A DNA stretch of 13,621 bases, taken from contig JAEYHP010000065.1 in the NCBI GenBank assembly GCA_023409435.1, positions 1 through 13,621 on the forward strand, in the 5' to 3' direction. Shown here piece after piece: positions 7,307 through 13,621 of the stretch; within the stretch, counting starts at the first letter, position 1, and the number at the start of each line of letters is the position of its first letter. This DNA comes from Bacillota bacterium (lineage in GTDB: Bacteria; Bacillota; Clostridia; Christensenellales; CAG-138). The notes beneath the pieces were generated by a model that did not search any database, was not told where the DNA came from, and saw nothing but the letters and a program-made list of their open reading frames with translations. Made by a program: the position numbers and the translations under genes.

Positions 7307-9001
7307 ATGACAAAATATAAAGATAATAACACATACGGTCAAAACAATACAAATTATGCGCCGCCCGCAGGCATAGTGGGCCCGGAAGCCGTAAAGGAAA
7401 TGCAGCGCTGGCTGGGCGGATTGACGGTGGATGGCATATGGGGCCCCAAGACGCAGAAGCAGTTTGACAAGGCCATGGCGGCCGTCCTGAAAACGACCGA
7501 AGTGCCGCCTGCGCCTGCGGACAGGGAGCGGCTAAGCTACGCGGAGGACATTTACAAGCTGAGCCTGGGCATCGGCAAAAGCGGCCTGGGCAATTATATG
7601 GCGCGGGGCTATGACCCGCCCGCAAACATCAAAAGCGCGGAGGATGTGCGCGCGTTCCAGAAAAGCCACGGGCTGGATGTGGATGGAATATGGGCAGGGA
7701 GGACGCAGCGGAAGCATGACCAGATCCAACAGCAGTGGGCGGGCCAATATGACCCGGAAGAGATCACGCGGCTGGTTGTGGAAGGGCTTGGTAAGCTTAC
7801 CGGGGAACCGGGAAACGCCTTGCCGGAGGGGGCAATCCCCTTAAGCGGCGGCGGCGCGAAGGCGGGGCAGGCCGGGGGCGGAACGACGGCGCAGATCATG
7901 GGCGTGCAGGCGGGCGCAAAACCGGCAACGCTTGGGGGTGCTAAGCAGGAGGAAATCTTGCAGGGCCGACCTATTGAGAAACCAGACAAGTACTTTCAGG
8001 CGCAAAGCAACCAAAAGCCGCCTGCGCAAAGTAATGTTATTTTGCAGAAGGATGATAAGGGAACTGCTGTAGAAAACGTGCAGCGCTGGCTGGAGCAATT
8101 GGGGTTTTTAGACATGAGCGTAAGCATGGATAAGCAGGGCAACAAACAGTATGGCTTCTATGGAGGAGCAACCCGCGGGGCAGTGATGCTCTACCAGTTT
8201 AATTATGGGCTTGATATGACCGGGGAATTGGACGGCAGGCAATATTTGGACATTTATAACTGTTATTTGCATGAAGCGGGGGATGGTCAACTGAAAGAGC
8301 AGATGGCTGCCTACTATAGCATGGTAAATACGGTTATAACTCTTGATAAAGAGAAAGGGTATGAGTACACCGTGTATCCCACATATCATTATCTGCCGAA
8401 AAAAAGGCCAAGCCTGCCTTCTCCCATGAAAGAGGCGGGGATAGAGGTTGTATACAAGGATGGGCTGTATTATATGGATTATACAGAGCCGCTTTTAAGA
8501 ATGATGGAAAAAAATATAGGGGAAGCGAAACAGGCAAGAAAGTCCACGGGCAACCCCGGCTTGCTTGAGGGAAAGGAAGAATCGCTGCGTATTACGGAAG
8601 ATCTGGCTTGGTTTTATTTTAAGGTGGAGCCCGAGGCCATTTGGGATATTAAATTACAGAAAAACTGGGAAGCGCAGTTTCCCGAGCAGAAAGAAGGGGT
8701 AAAGTTTTTCGAGCAGTCATACCCATTTGTATTTTTGGGAAATGTAGTGACCGCAGAGGACATGGGCAATATTTTGTTTGGAGCAACCGGGGCGGCCATG
8801 GGGTTTGAACAAGAATTTCTCAAATGGGCGGGGGCAACCCCGAATATTGCACCCGCGAATATTGTGGATGATTTTACAAATCTGTCAAATCTGGTTAAAA
8901 GCTATTTTGGCGACAGCGAAAGGGATCTTGAAAAAATAGAATACGGCGTAAGATTCTACAGTGCGTTTCAAGAGAATGATTCCGCTTTGTTTATCCATTA
9001 G
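7307..9001 (+). CDS. Peptidoglycan-binding-repeat protein with polymorphic toxin type 44-like C-terminal domain
   Basis: A 564-residue modular protein. Three peptidoglycan-binding-like units are visible: about 25-60 (AVKEMQRWLGGLTVDGIWGPKTQ), 105-140 (VRAFQKSHGLDVDGIWAGRTQ) and 245-320 (TAVENVQRWLEQLGFL, then TRGAVMLYQFNYGL). A Gly/Ala-rich linker (178-212) and a Lys/Gln/Pro-rich stretch lie between the second and third. The C-terminal about 100 residues carry DMGNILFGATGAAMGF (485-500), an AGA motif at 508-510, then YFGDSERD (533-540) and IEYGVRFY (544-551). I read this as the Ntox44-type domain, a predicted effector of bacterial polymorphic toxins. No signal peptide is seen, so any export would need a dedicated route. 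AGAGGGG ends 4-5 bases before the ATG. GC content drops sharply from the linker to the C-terminus. The next gene is a candidate immunity gene. The repeat call is firm; the toxin call rests on motif memory. Confidence 0.8.
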   Translation: MTKYKDNNTYGQNNTNYAPPAGIVGPEAVKEMQRWLGGLTVDGIWGPKTQKQFDKAMAAVLKTTEVPPAPADRERLSYAEDIYKLSLGIGKSGLGNYMARGYDPPANIKSAEDVRAFQKSHGLDVDGIWAGRTQRKHDQIQQQWAGQYDPEEITRLVVEGLGKLTGEPGNALPEGAIPLSGGGAKAGQAGGGTTAQIMGVQAGAKPATLGGAKQEEILQGRPIEKPDKYFQAQSNQKPPAQSNVILQKDDKGTAVENVQRWLEQLGFLDMSVSMDKQGNKQYGFYGGATRGAVMLYQFNYGLDMTGELDGRQYLDIYNCYLHEAGDGQLKEQMAAYYSMVNTVITLDKEKGYEYTVYPTYHYLPKKRPSLPSPMKEAGIEVVYKDGLYYMDYTEPLLRMMEKNIGEAKQARKSTGNPGLLEGKEESLRITEDLAWFYFKVEPEAIWDIKLQKNWEAQFPEQKEGVKFFEQSYPFVFLGNVVTAEDMGNILFGATGAAMGFEQEFLKWAGATPNIAPANIVDDFTNLSNLVKSYFGDSERDLEKIEYGVRFYSAFQENDSALFIH

Positions 9002-9014
9002 CTTCCAAAATATT

Positions 9015-9053
9015 TGCCTGTGCCATCCGGCAAAAACCGCGGTGGCACAGGCA
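9015..9053 (+). other. Intergenic hairpin between toxin-like gene and its downstream partner
   Basis: A perfect 11-bp inverted repeat (TGCCTGTGCCA and its complement) flanks a 17-base loop, 13 bases after the stop codon and just before the ribosome binding site AAAGGAG (9061-9067) of the next gene. There is no T-tract on either strand, so it is not a canonical terminator. It may stabilise mRNA or tune relative expression of the two genes. Confidence 0.6.
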
Positions 9054-9075
9054 TTGCCGCAAAGGAGATTGCTTT

Positions 9076-9591
9076 ATGGAAAAGGTAAAAACAATATTGC
9101 TGGTGATTCTTGTATCGTGTATCGTGCTTGGTACTGCTATGTATATCTTCAAAAGGGAGCAGACAAAGGAAGAAATGATACAGGAATATCAGAAGCATGA
9201 GGAAGCGTTTGAGTATGTAAAGGAGTATTACATTGCCAATGATCTCGCGCGAATATTCAGATATCCGCGTGATAAAATCATCTCAATAAATATAAATGGA
9301 TCAGGCGCAGATATTCCTTTGGAAGATATAGATGATGAATTGCTGGTACAATACGTTCATATGCTCTTTGATGATTTACACTATTTTTGGATTTCTGATC
9401 ATTCTGCGTGGAAAGAAAATGTCTTACAGCTGATGTTTAGAAAAGACACAAACAAAACTTACTATTATAAGGGGATTGTATACTGCGAGGACGGCGAGCC
9501 GCCCATAAGTACAAGCTCGTCGTTTTATAATGTGGAACAAATCGAAAAATATTGGTTTTACTTCGAAGAGGATGCAGATGAAGATTTATAA
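9076..9591 (+). CDS. Small membrane-anchored acidic protein, candidate immunity protein
   Basis: A 171-residue protein of no family I recognise. It starts with a short basic segment and one hydrophobic span at about 6-25, then FKREQTK and a mostly acidic soluble domain ending FEEDADEDL. LVSC at 12-15 resembles a lipobox, but the hydrophobic run continues through it to residue 25, so a membrane anchor fits better than a lipoprotein. AAAGGAG lies 8 bases before the ATG, and the gene starts 74 bases after the toxin-like gene. Its AT-rich composition (about 35% GC at 9241-9300) matches the end of that gene rather than its beginning. In polymorphic toxin loci the immunity gene sits immediately 3' of the toxin, and this is the basis for the suggestion; nothing in the protein itself proves it. 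Confidence 0.8.
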   Translation: MEKVKTILLVILVSCIVLGTAMYIFKREQTKEEMIQEYQKHEEAFEYVKEYYIANDLARIFRYPRDKIISININGSGADIPLEDIDDELLVQYVHMLFDDLHYFWISDHSAWKENVLQLMFRKDTNKTYYYKGIVYCEDGEPPISTSSSFYNVEQIEKYWFYFEEDADEDL

Positions 9592-9605
9592 GCCAGCGGC
9601 TTACT

Positions 9606-9873
9606 GTGAAGAGGATGCGATGGGATAGAAAAACGATTAGGATGCCTAAAGCTAGTATCGTCAGCCATTTCTGTACCCCTGCGCTGCAATACGGCGTAGA
9701 GGTGGACGGCGTGTGGGAGTCGGAGGCGAGCACCCGCCGGTGGCGGATAAAGCGAGCCGAAAGACCAGTGAATAAAGCCATACCAGGAGCGGCTTTGCCG
9801 CGACGCAGCATGGCTATTATGAACTGCGGAAACGGACCGCGCCTATAAGAATTTTGTATCCGGCGGCGGAAAG
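9606..9873 (+). pseudogene. Frameshifted remnant of a peptidoglycan-binding domain
   Basis: This 268-base stretch is not a sound gene, but its three frames together spell a protein. One frame gives YGVEVDGVWESEAST (about 9691-9734), the core peptidoglycan-binding motif and close to GLDVDGIWAGRT in the upstream toxin-like protein. A second frame continues with VADKASRKTSE (9740-9772) to a stop at 9773 and, after it, SGFAATQHGYYELRK (9788-9829). The third gives ETDRAYKNFVSGGGK (9829-9873) and runs directly into the hydrolase frame. At least two frame changes and one in-frame stop are needed to join them. It appears to be the decayed N-terminal part of the following gene. Sequencing error could explain one shift but hardly all three defects. 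Confidence 0.6.
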
Positions 9874-11199
9874 GTGCCAGTTTCCACAGAAGCGGTTGCC
9901 GATGAACTGAAAGAACTGTATCAGGACGTGATGGCGTCCAACCTCAGCCCAAGGCAAAAAACGGATGCCCTTGAAATGCTTGTGGCGCTGCAGCAATATA
10001 GCACCCCGGAGCATCTGCGTAAAACCTTGCTTGGCATCCAGATGGCGGGAGGGGCGGAGGCGTTTTTCAGAAGGCCAGGCGGCTCATCCTTGAATGCCAT
10101 GATAGATACCCAGAAGAAGCTGTATTATAGTTTGCAGGACAAGCTTGAGCAGAACAGGGATGAAATTAATAAGTTTTTCATGGGATGGCTATTCCCCAGC
10201 GAGGACTACAAGGAGCTGCAAAGGCAGAAGATCGAGCTTGAGCAGCAGATAGGCGCTGTTGAAAAGCGGCTGGATCAGTTTGCGCCCAAATGGGACGAAA
10301 TCATTGACGTCTGGGATTGGAGCGAGGTGGACGCGTGGGAACAGGCGCAGCTTGCGCGTTTAGCCGAAGACGATGCAAGGGGAAAGGCGTCTGCGGAGAA
10401 ACAGGCGAGAGATGAGGCGGCAGCGGAGACAAAAGCAAAGGCGGAGAAATATGGGCTGCCGCATGTGGACGAGCGGTTCTCCCACATTATGCGGGAAACG
10501 CTGCAGGCCCGGCTGAACCGATTTACCGCTAACCCGCAGGATATTATTGGGGATGACTGGAGAGACAACCTGCAACAGATGTGGAATCTGCCGCTTGAGG
10601 AAATCATTGCGCGTATGATCGTTGGGGAAGCGGGAAGCACGAAAGTGAGCGATCAGGACAGGGTTGACGTCTGCTACTCGGTCATTGTACGGATGCTGGA
10701 CGATCAAAGGTTCCGCGGGGGCACCGTGAGCAACGGCAAAATTTCGTCTACGTACCTCAAACAAGGTAACAAGTCCTTGAAAGAGCTGCTGTTTGGTGAC
10801 AACGAATACCATGGAGTGAATCCATATTATGAGTTTGACCCTCAAACACAAAGAAGAAAAAATGGTGATGAGGTAAATATATTAGACTACCATGCGTATG
10901 ACATCAACGGGTACCTTAAAGGTAACGGGGCTCCACAAATATGGGGACAGGCAATGTGGATGGGCATTATTCTGGCGGAACTTTTTGAGGATAAGATATC
11001 CGGGGAATTATATGGCAGGTATGATCGTAATGAGTGGAGGACTTTGGCGGACATGTACTTTAACGAGTTTGATGCAATGCTTGCCGTTGTATACCCTCAA
11101 ATTAATAGTGACCCTAGAGATTCGAAAGTTAGAAGCGGTTATGAAAACTCGTTTGTGGGCCATGGGACGTATGTTACATTTGAACGAAGTGCCTATTAG
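9874..11199 (+). CDS. Coiled-coil protein with SleB-like cell wall hydrolase domain, probably 5'-truncated
   Basis: The open frame begins at GTG 9874 and encodes 441 residues. A helical N-terminal half contains charged coiled-coil stretches (about 110-135 and 155-195, the latter Ala/Glu/Lys-rich). Residues about 235-370 resemble the SleB/Hydrolase_2 family of peptidoglycan-cleaving enzymes: LPLEEIIARMIVGEAG, where Glu252 in GEA would be catalytic, then VCYSVIVRMLDDQRF and WGQAMWMGIILAEL. Typical SleB proteins carry an N-terminal peptidoglycan-binding domain, and such a domain lies broken just upstream. No start has a good ribosome binding site: GTG 9874 has none well placed, and ATG 9931 only AGGA 4 bases before it. 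Coding continues in frame upstream of 9874 to a stop at 9820. It may be a pseudogene or a displaced toxin cassette. GC content drops from about 10740 onward. Confidence 0.6.
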   Translation: MPVSTEAVADELKELYQDVMASNLSPRQKTDALEMLVALQQYSTPEHLRKTLLGIQMAGGAEAFFRRPGGSSLNAMIDTQKKLYYSLQDKLEQNRDEINKFFMGWLFPSEDYKELQRQKIELEQQIGAVEKRLDQFAPKWDEIIDVWDWSEVDAWEQAQLARLAEDDARGKASAEKQARDEAAAETKAKAEKYGLPHVDERFSHIMRETLQARLNRFTANPQDIIGDDWRDNLQQMWNLPLEEIIARMIVGEAGSTKVSDQDRVDVCYSVIVRMLDDQRFRGGTVSNGKISSTYLKQGNKSLKELLFGDNEYHGVNPYYEFDPQTQRRKNGDEVNILDYHAYDINGYLKGNGAPQIWGQAMWMGIILAELFEDKISGELYGRYDRNEWRTLADMYFNEFDAMLAVVYPQINSDPRDSKVRSGYENSFVGHGTYVTFERSAY

Positions 11200-11208
11200 G
11201 AGATAATG

Positions 11209-12474
11209 ATGAATAAATTGAGAATTATTATTTTCCTCACTATTTTAGTAGTATGCTTGTCCTCCTGCGCGGATGCGCAGGAGGACAACTCCCTTTCCGC
11301 AATCACGATTGCTCCTTCCTCAACACCGTTTCCTTTCATGAAGGAAGCAGCGGCGGTGTTCCCCACGCCGGAGCCTACGCCAGACGAACCCCCAATACAA
11401 GTAGAGATCGTTTCCGAATCTGCAATGCCTGCACCGACGTTGCAGCAGCGCACTTATTTGCTGTATAGCAATAATGCGATGCAATTCGCAACGCCCACGT
11501 TTGGTTTCTATGCCAATTGCGACAAAAAGGATGATACGCTGTTCCAGGCGATTTATAAGAGCCTTTCAAGTACCTCCTGGACGACGGTCTCGGAGGGAGT
11601 AAGCAATTTTGAGGCATACTTGCCGGATGGCGTAAAGGTAGATGACTTCTACATAACCGAAAAGGTCGGCCTCGAACGTGCTGGGGAGCCCGGATATAAA
11701 GAACCGGCCATCACAAAGCATGTGCGCAAGGACTTAAACCTTGCCTATATTGCTATTGAGAATCGTGACTGGAATCCAGCGCAAGGAAATTCTACCAGCG
11801 CTATATTGCTTTTGTTCGACATCCGGGATGGATACTACGCCCCATACGGAGGGATAAGGATCGGAACTTCATGGCCAAATAAAGCAAATAGCTATTTTAT
11901 CACCGGTGCGGGCGGCATGCGTTGGGTGGTTGAAAGCAGCTTATGGCTGCATGGCACGGGGAAATGGCGGGAAGGGAGCGAATGGTGGAATATCGATGAA
12001 AGAAGCGTTGATATTGCCTATGCCTATTGGGAAGGCGATGAACTGGAACGCACATCTATGGGAATCATATGCTTTGATGGACAGCTAAATAAGCCGAAGG
12101 TAAGCAGCTTCCCTGACAGGAACTTGCTGCGGTTTGATTTTATCCAGTCGCTTAATATGGAATATAATGGATATGACGGAGAAGATATGATGGAGCCCAA
12201 GGTGTTTGAAAAAGAGCTCCCCCTCACAATTTGGTATGATATTTCTTGCCGTCGGGCATTTATCGAGGATACAAGCGCCGACCATTGGTACCTAGGCAAC
12301 GGCTTCTATGCCGCTCAATCCGTATATGATCTGTTCGCGGATGAATTACGTCAACTCGCAAAGGATACGGCGGATCCCGCTGCCCCCTGGGCAGAGTGGA
12401 TGCTCGTTACGCCGCCAAGGGATGCTGGCCGCGATAGTAGCCGGGAACTGTGGGAGGCATACGGGCCCTTTTAG
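11209..12474 (+). CDS. Lipoprotein of unknown function with Pro/Thr linker
   Basis: A 421-residue predicted lipoprotein. Its short signal peptide (MNKLRIIIFLTILVVCLSSC) places the lipidated Cys at residue 20. A disordered Thr/Pro/Glu-rich linker (about 35-65, FPTPEPTPDEPP) leads to an aromatic-rich soluble domain with many Trp and Tyr residues, for example WREGSEWWNIDE. I do not recognise the domain. It would sit on the outer face of the cytoplasmic membrane. Two ATGs are adjacent; 11209 is chosen because AGGAGA (11198-11203) is 5 bases before it and only 2 before the ATG at 11206. The gene begins 9 bases after the hydrolase stop, so the two are translationally close. Protection against the neighbouring wall hydrolase is a possible role, by position only. 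The signal peptide region is related to that of the next gene. Confidence 0.85.
   Translation: MNKLRIIIFLTILVVCLSSCADAQEDNSLSAITIAPSSTPFPFMKEAAAVFPTPEPTPDEPPIQVEIVSESAMPAPTLQQRTYLLYSNNAMQFATPTFGFYANCDKKDDTLFQAIYKSLSSTSWTTVSEGVSNFEAYLPDGVKVDDFYITEKVGLERAGEPGYKEPAITKHVRKDLNLAYIAIENRDWNPAQGNSTSAILLLFDIRDGYYAPYGGIRIGTSWPNKANSYFITGAGGMRWVVESSLWLHGTGKWREGSEWWNIDERSVDIAYAYWEGDELERTSMGIICFDGQLNKPKVSSFPDRNLLRFDFIQSLNMEYNGYDGEDMMEPKVFEKELPLTIWYDISCRRAFIEDTSADHWYLGNGFYAAQSVYDLFADELRQLAKDTADPAAPWAEWMLVTPPRDAGRDSSRELWEAYGPF
11257..11288 (+). repeat. Perfect 14-bp inverted repeat across the lipobox codons
   Basis: TTGTCCTCCTGCGC (11257-11270), loop GGAT, and the exact complement (11275-11288) form a 14-bp hairpin covering the codons of the lipobox Cys and the residues after it. 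A matching hairpin occurs at the same place in the next lipoprotein gene. Confidence 0.9.
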
Positions 12475-12572
12475 TACACACTGGTACGCGCGCACCTCGC
12501 TTGTTGACTAAGCCGAACGGAGGCGCAGGAGGAATGGGACTACCTGCTACAGTAAGGAGTTCAATACGGCTT

Positions 12573-13621
12573 ATGAAAAGAACAAAGTTGATTAGCTTGG
12601 TACTACTCTTAATGTTGCTGTTATCCTCCTGCGCATCCGCGCAGGGGGATAGCTTAAGTCCCCTGCCGAAGAACACACCCGCCTCGGCTCAAACGGAGAC
12701 TGGCGCGGGCACGGATACAGCCGCTTATCCGCTTCCGTCAAACTATGAAAAGGGCTTTCAAATTGACCCAAATACGGGGATTTTCCATGTGATAGAATCT
12801 TTTGAGCAGAACGGGGCCACGTGTTATGCTGTGCTGTCCGGTACCATGGAAGAAACCTATTATCTTACTGAACAGCTCGCTGTTACGGAAGGGAAAACAA
12901 TCCTCTATGAATATGACTTGCGTCCATTTTCTCTTAAAGCGGAACGGAAAGAACATCTTTATCTCCAAGCGCAGGATATCAATTTTGATGGGTTTATCGA
13001 TTTCTGGATTGAGGGGGGCAGCAGCGATTACTATTGGCTGTGGAATGATAAGGAACAAACATTTGAACGTAGCGCCGCATTGGAAGAGTTGGATTTAGGA
13101 TATTCGCGCTTTGATGAAGAAGAGCAAACGATCTATTCTTTTCGAGAAAAAGAAGGCAAGGGTACCATTCTACAGCGGAAATTTCAGTATATGCATGGCA
13201 ACCCTGTTTTAATAGGGTATACCGAGCGAGTATATGATGAAACACAGGACAAGGCGATTATGACGACCTATGAATTGCAGAATGGCAAGATGTGCGCGGT
13301 AGATGCCGTTTCGCGTATCATTCCGCGATACTATATCGATGAGAGCACAAATACATTTTCTCTGGTACAGATTGTTCCCGCGCAGCAGGAACTCCCGCCC
13401 CTTTGTATTACCATTACCGGAGAATTGCAGGACGGGCGTTATTACGGGAAAGAAGCGTTTGTCATAAGTCTTACGGACGGTACGTTGCTACAGAAAATAT
13501 ATCTGGAAGAAGAGGACATGGGTATCGTATATCCGGAGTTTTCAAGCGATGCCAAGACATCCCTGATTCTTGAAGATATCAACTTTGACGGTTTTCTGGA
13601 TATGAGTATTTTATATGATAC
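12573..13621 (+). CDS. Lipoprotein with DxNxDG repeats, 3' end outside window (partial)
   Basis: The first 349 residues of a predicted lipoprotein whose frame is open to the window end. The signal peptide has a Leu-rich core and lipobox LLSSC, with Cys20. A short linker (about 25-55, rich in Thr, Ala and Pro) follows. Two copies of DINFDGFxD, at 135-143 and 335-343, fit the DxNxDGxxD calcium-loop pattern seen in FG-GAP/VCBS-like and XAC2610-type repeat proteins, so a beta-propeller-like or calcium-binding surface protein is likely. AAGGAG (12554-12559) is 13 bases before the chosen ATG, longer than ideal. An in-frame ATG at 12534 would add 13 residues before the signal peptide, which is less typical. 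It follows the other lipoprotein gene by 98 bases, with no terminator seen. Confidence 0.85.
   Translation, partial: MKRTKLISLVLLLMLLLSSCASAQGDSLSPLPKNTPASAQTETGAGTDTAAYPLPSNYEKGFQIDPNTGIFHVIESFEQNGATCYAVLSGTMEETYYLTEQLAVTEGKTILYEYDLRPFSLKAERKEHLYLQAQDINFDGFIDFWIEGGSSDYYWLWNDKEQTFERSAALEELDLGYSRFDEEEQTIYSFREKEGKGTILQRKFQYMHGNPVLIGYTERVYDETQDKAIMTTYELQNGKMCAVDAVSRIIPRYYIDESTNTFSLVQIVPAQQELPPLCITITGELQDGRYYGKEAFVISLTDGTLLQKIYLEEEDMGIVYPEFSSDAKTSLILEDINFDGFLDMSILYD
12620..12653 (+). repeat. 15-bp inverted repeat across the lipobox codons, second copy
   Basis: GTTATCCTCCTGCGC (12620-12634), loop ATCC, and GCGCAGGGGGATAGC (12639-12653) pair over 15 positions with two G-U wobbles in RNA. It lies at the same codons as the hairpin in the preceding lipoprotein gene and shares the core CCTCCTGCGC. 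Confidence 0.85.

Noticed and set aside
9565..9618. An 11-base direct repeat (GAAGAGGATGC) at 9565 and 9608
   Set aside because: Short, and partly explained by Glu/Asp-rich coding; there are no other insertion-element hallmarks around it.
9606..9848. An 80-residue open frame starting at GTG 9606
   Set aside because: Only its middle (YGVEVDGVWESEAST) is protein-like; the logical continuation lies in other frames, so it is treated as a decayed remnant and not as a gene.
12407..12676. A minus-strand frame containing a lipobox-like SPCADAQEDNS segment
   Set aside because: The resemblance to the real lipoproteins arises because the lipobox hairpin is nearly palindromic, so both strands read similarly.
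1..13621. tRNA, rRNA, CRISPR arrays, insertion sequences
   Set aside because: None was seen on reading both strands; no periodic repeats with spacers and no transposase-like proteins.

Overview
The window looks like chromosomal DNA of a low-to-mid GC Gram-positive anaerobe, most likely an uncultured or gut-type member of the Clostridia (Bacillota). This is inferred from strong AGGAGG-type ribosome binding sites before most genes, lipoproteins with LSSC lipoboxes, a SleB-like wall hydrolase, and an Opp-family sugar importer beside cytoplasmic beta-glucosidases. No rRNA, tRNA, CRISPR array or insertion sequence was recognised.

Region 1 (positions 1 to about 6170) is a beta-glucoside utilisation locus. 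It opens with the 3' part of an oligopeptide/oligosaccharide-type ABC transporter ATPase. Next come a family 3 beta-glucosidase and a family 1 beta-glucosidase, closed by a long GC-rich hairpin. A LacI-family repressor with an extended -10 promoter follows, then a DUF1349 concanavalin-A-like protein, and a strong terminator. The likely scheme is import of intact beta-linked oligosaccharides, cleavage in the cytoplasm by two unrelated glucosidases, and control by the repressor. A convergent VOC/glyoxalase-family gene lies beyond the terminator. Its upstream DNA can fold into hairpins, including one with a GNRA-type loop on the coding strand.

Region 2 (about 6870 to the end) is an accessory region and the most interesting part. 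A small helical protein precedes a 564-residue protein with three peptidoglycan-binding-like repeats and a C-terminal domain that I read as a polymorphic toxin type 44 (Ntox44-like) domain. A small, acidic, membrane-anchored protein follows and is a candidate immunity protein. Next is a decayed, frameshifted stretch that still spells a peptidoglycan-binding motif; it runs into an open frame with a long coiled coil and a SleB-like hydrolase domain. Two lipoproteins follow, and the second runs off the window. At their lipobox codons both can form a near-perfect hairpin in the mRNA.

Base composition falls sharply inside the toxin gene (about 72% GC in one 60-base line of the linker, about 37% near the end) and stays low through the candidate immunity gene. 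A similar fall is seen inside the hydrolase gene. With the broken repeat remnant, this suggests a polymorphic toxin locus in which C-terminal cassettes have been exchanged and displaced. That is inference. All domain calls were made by eye from motifs, without a database search.
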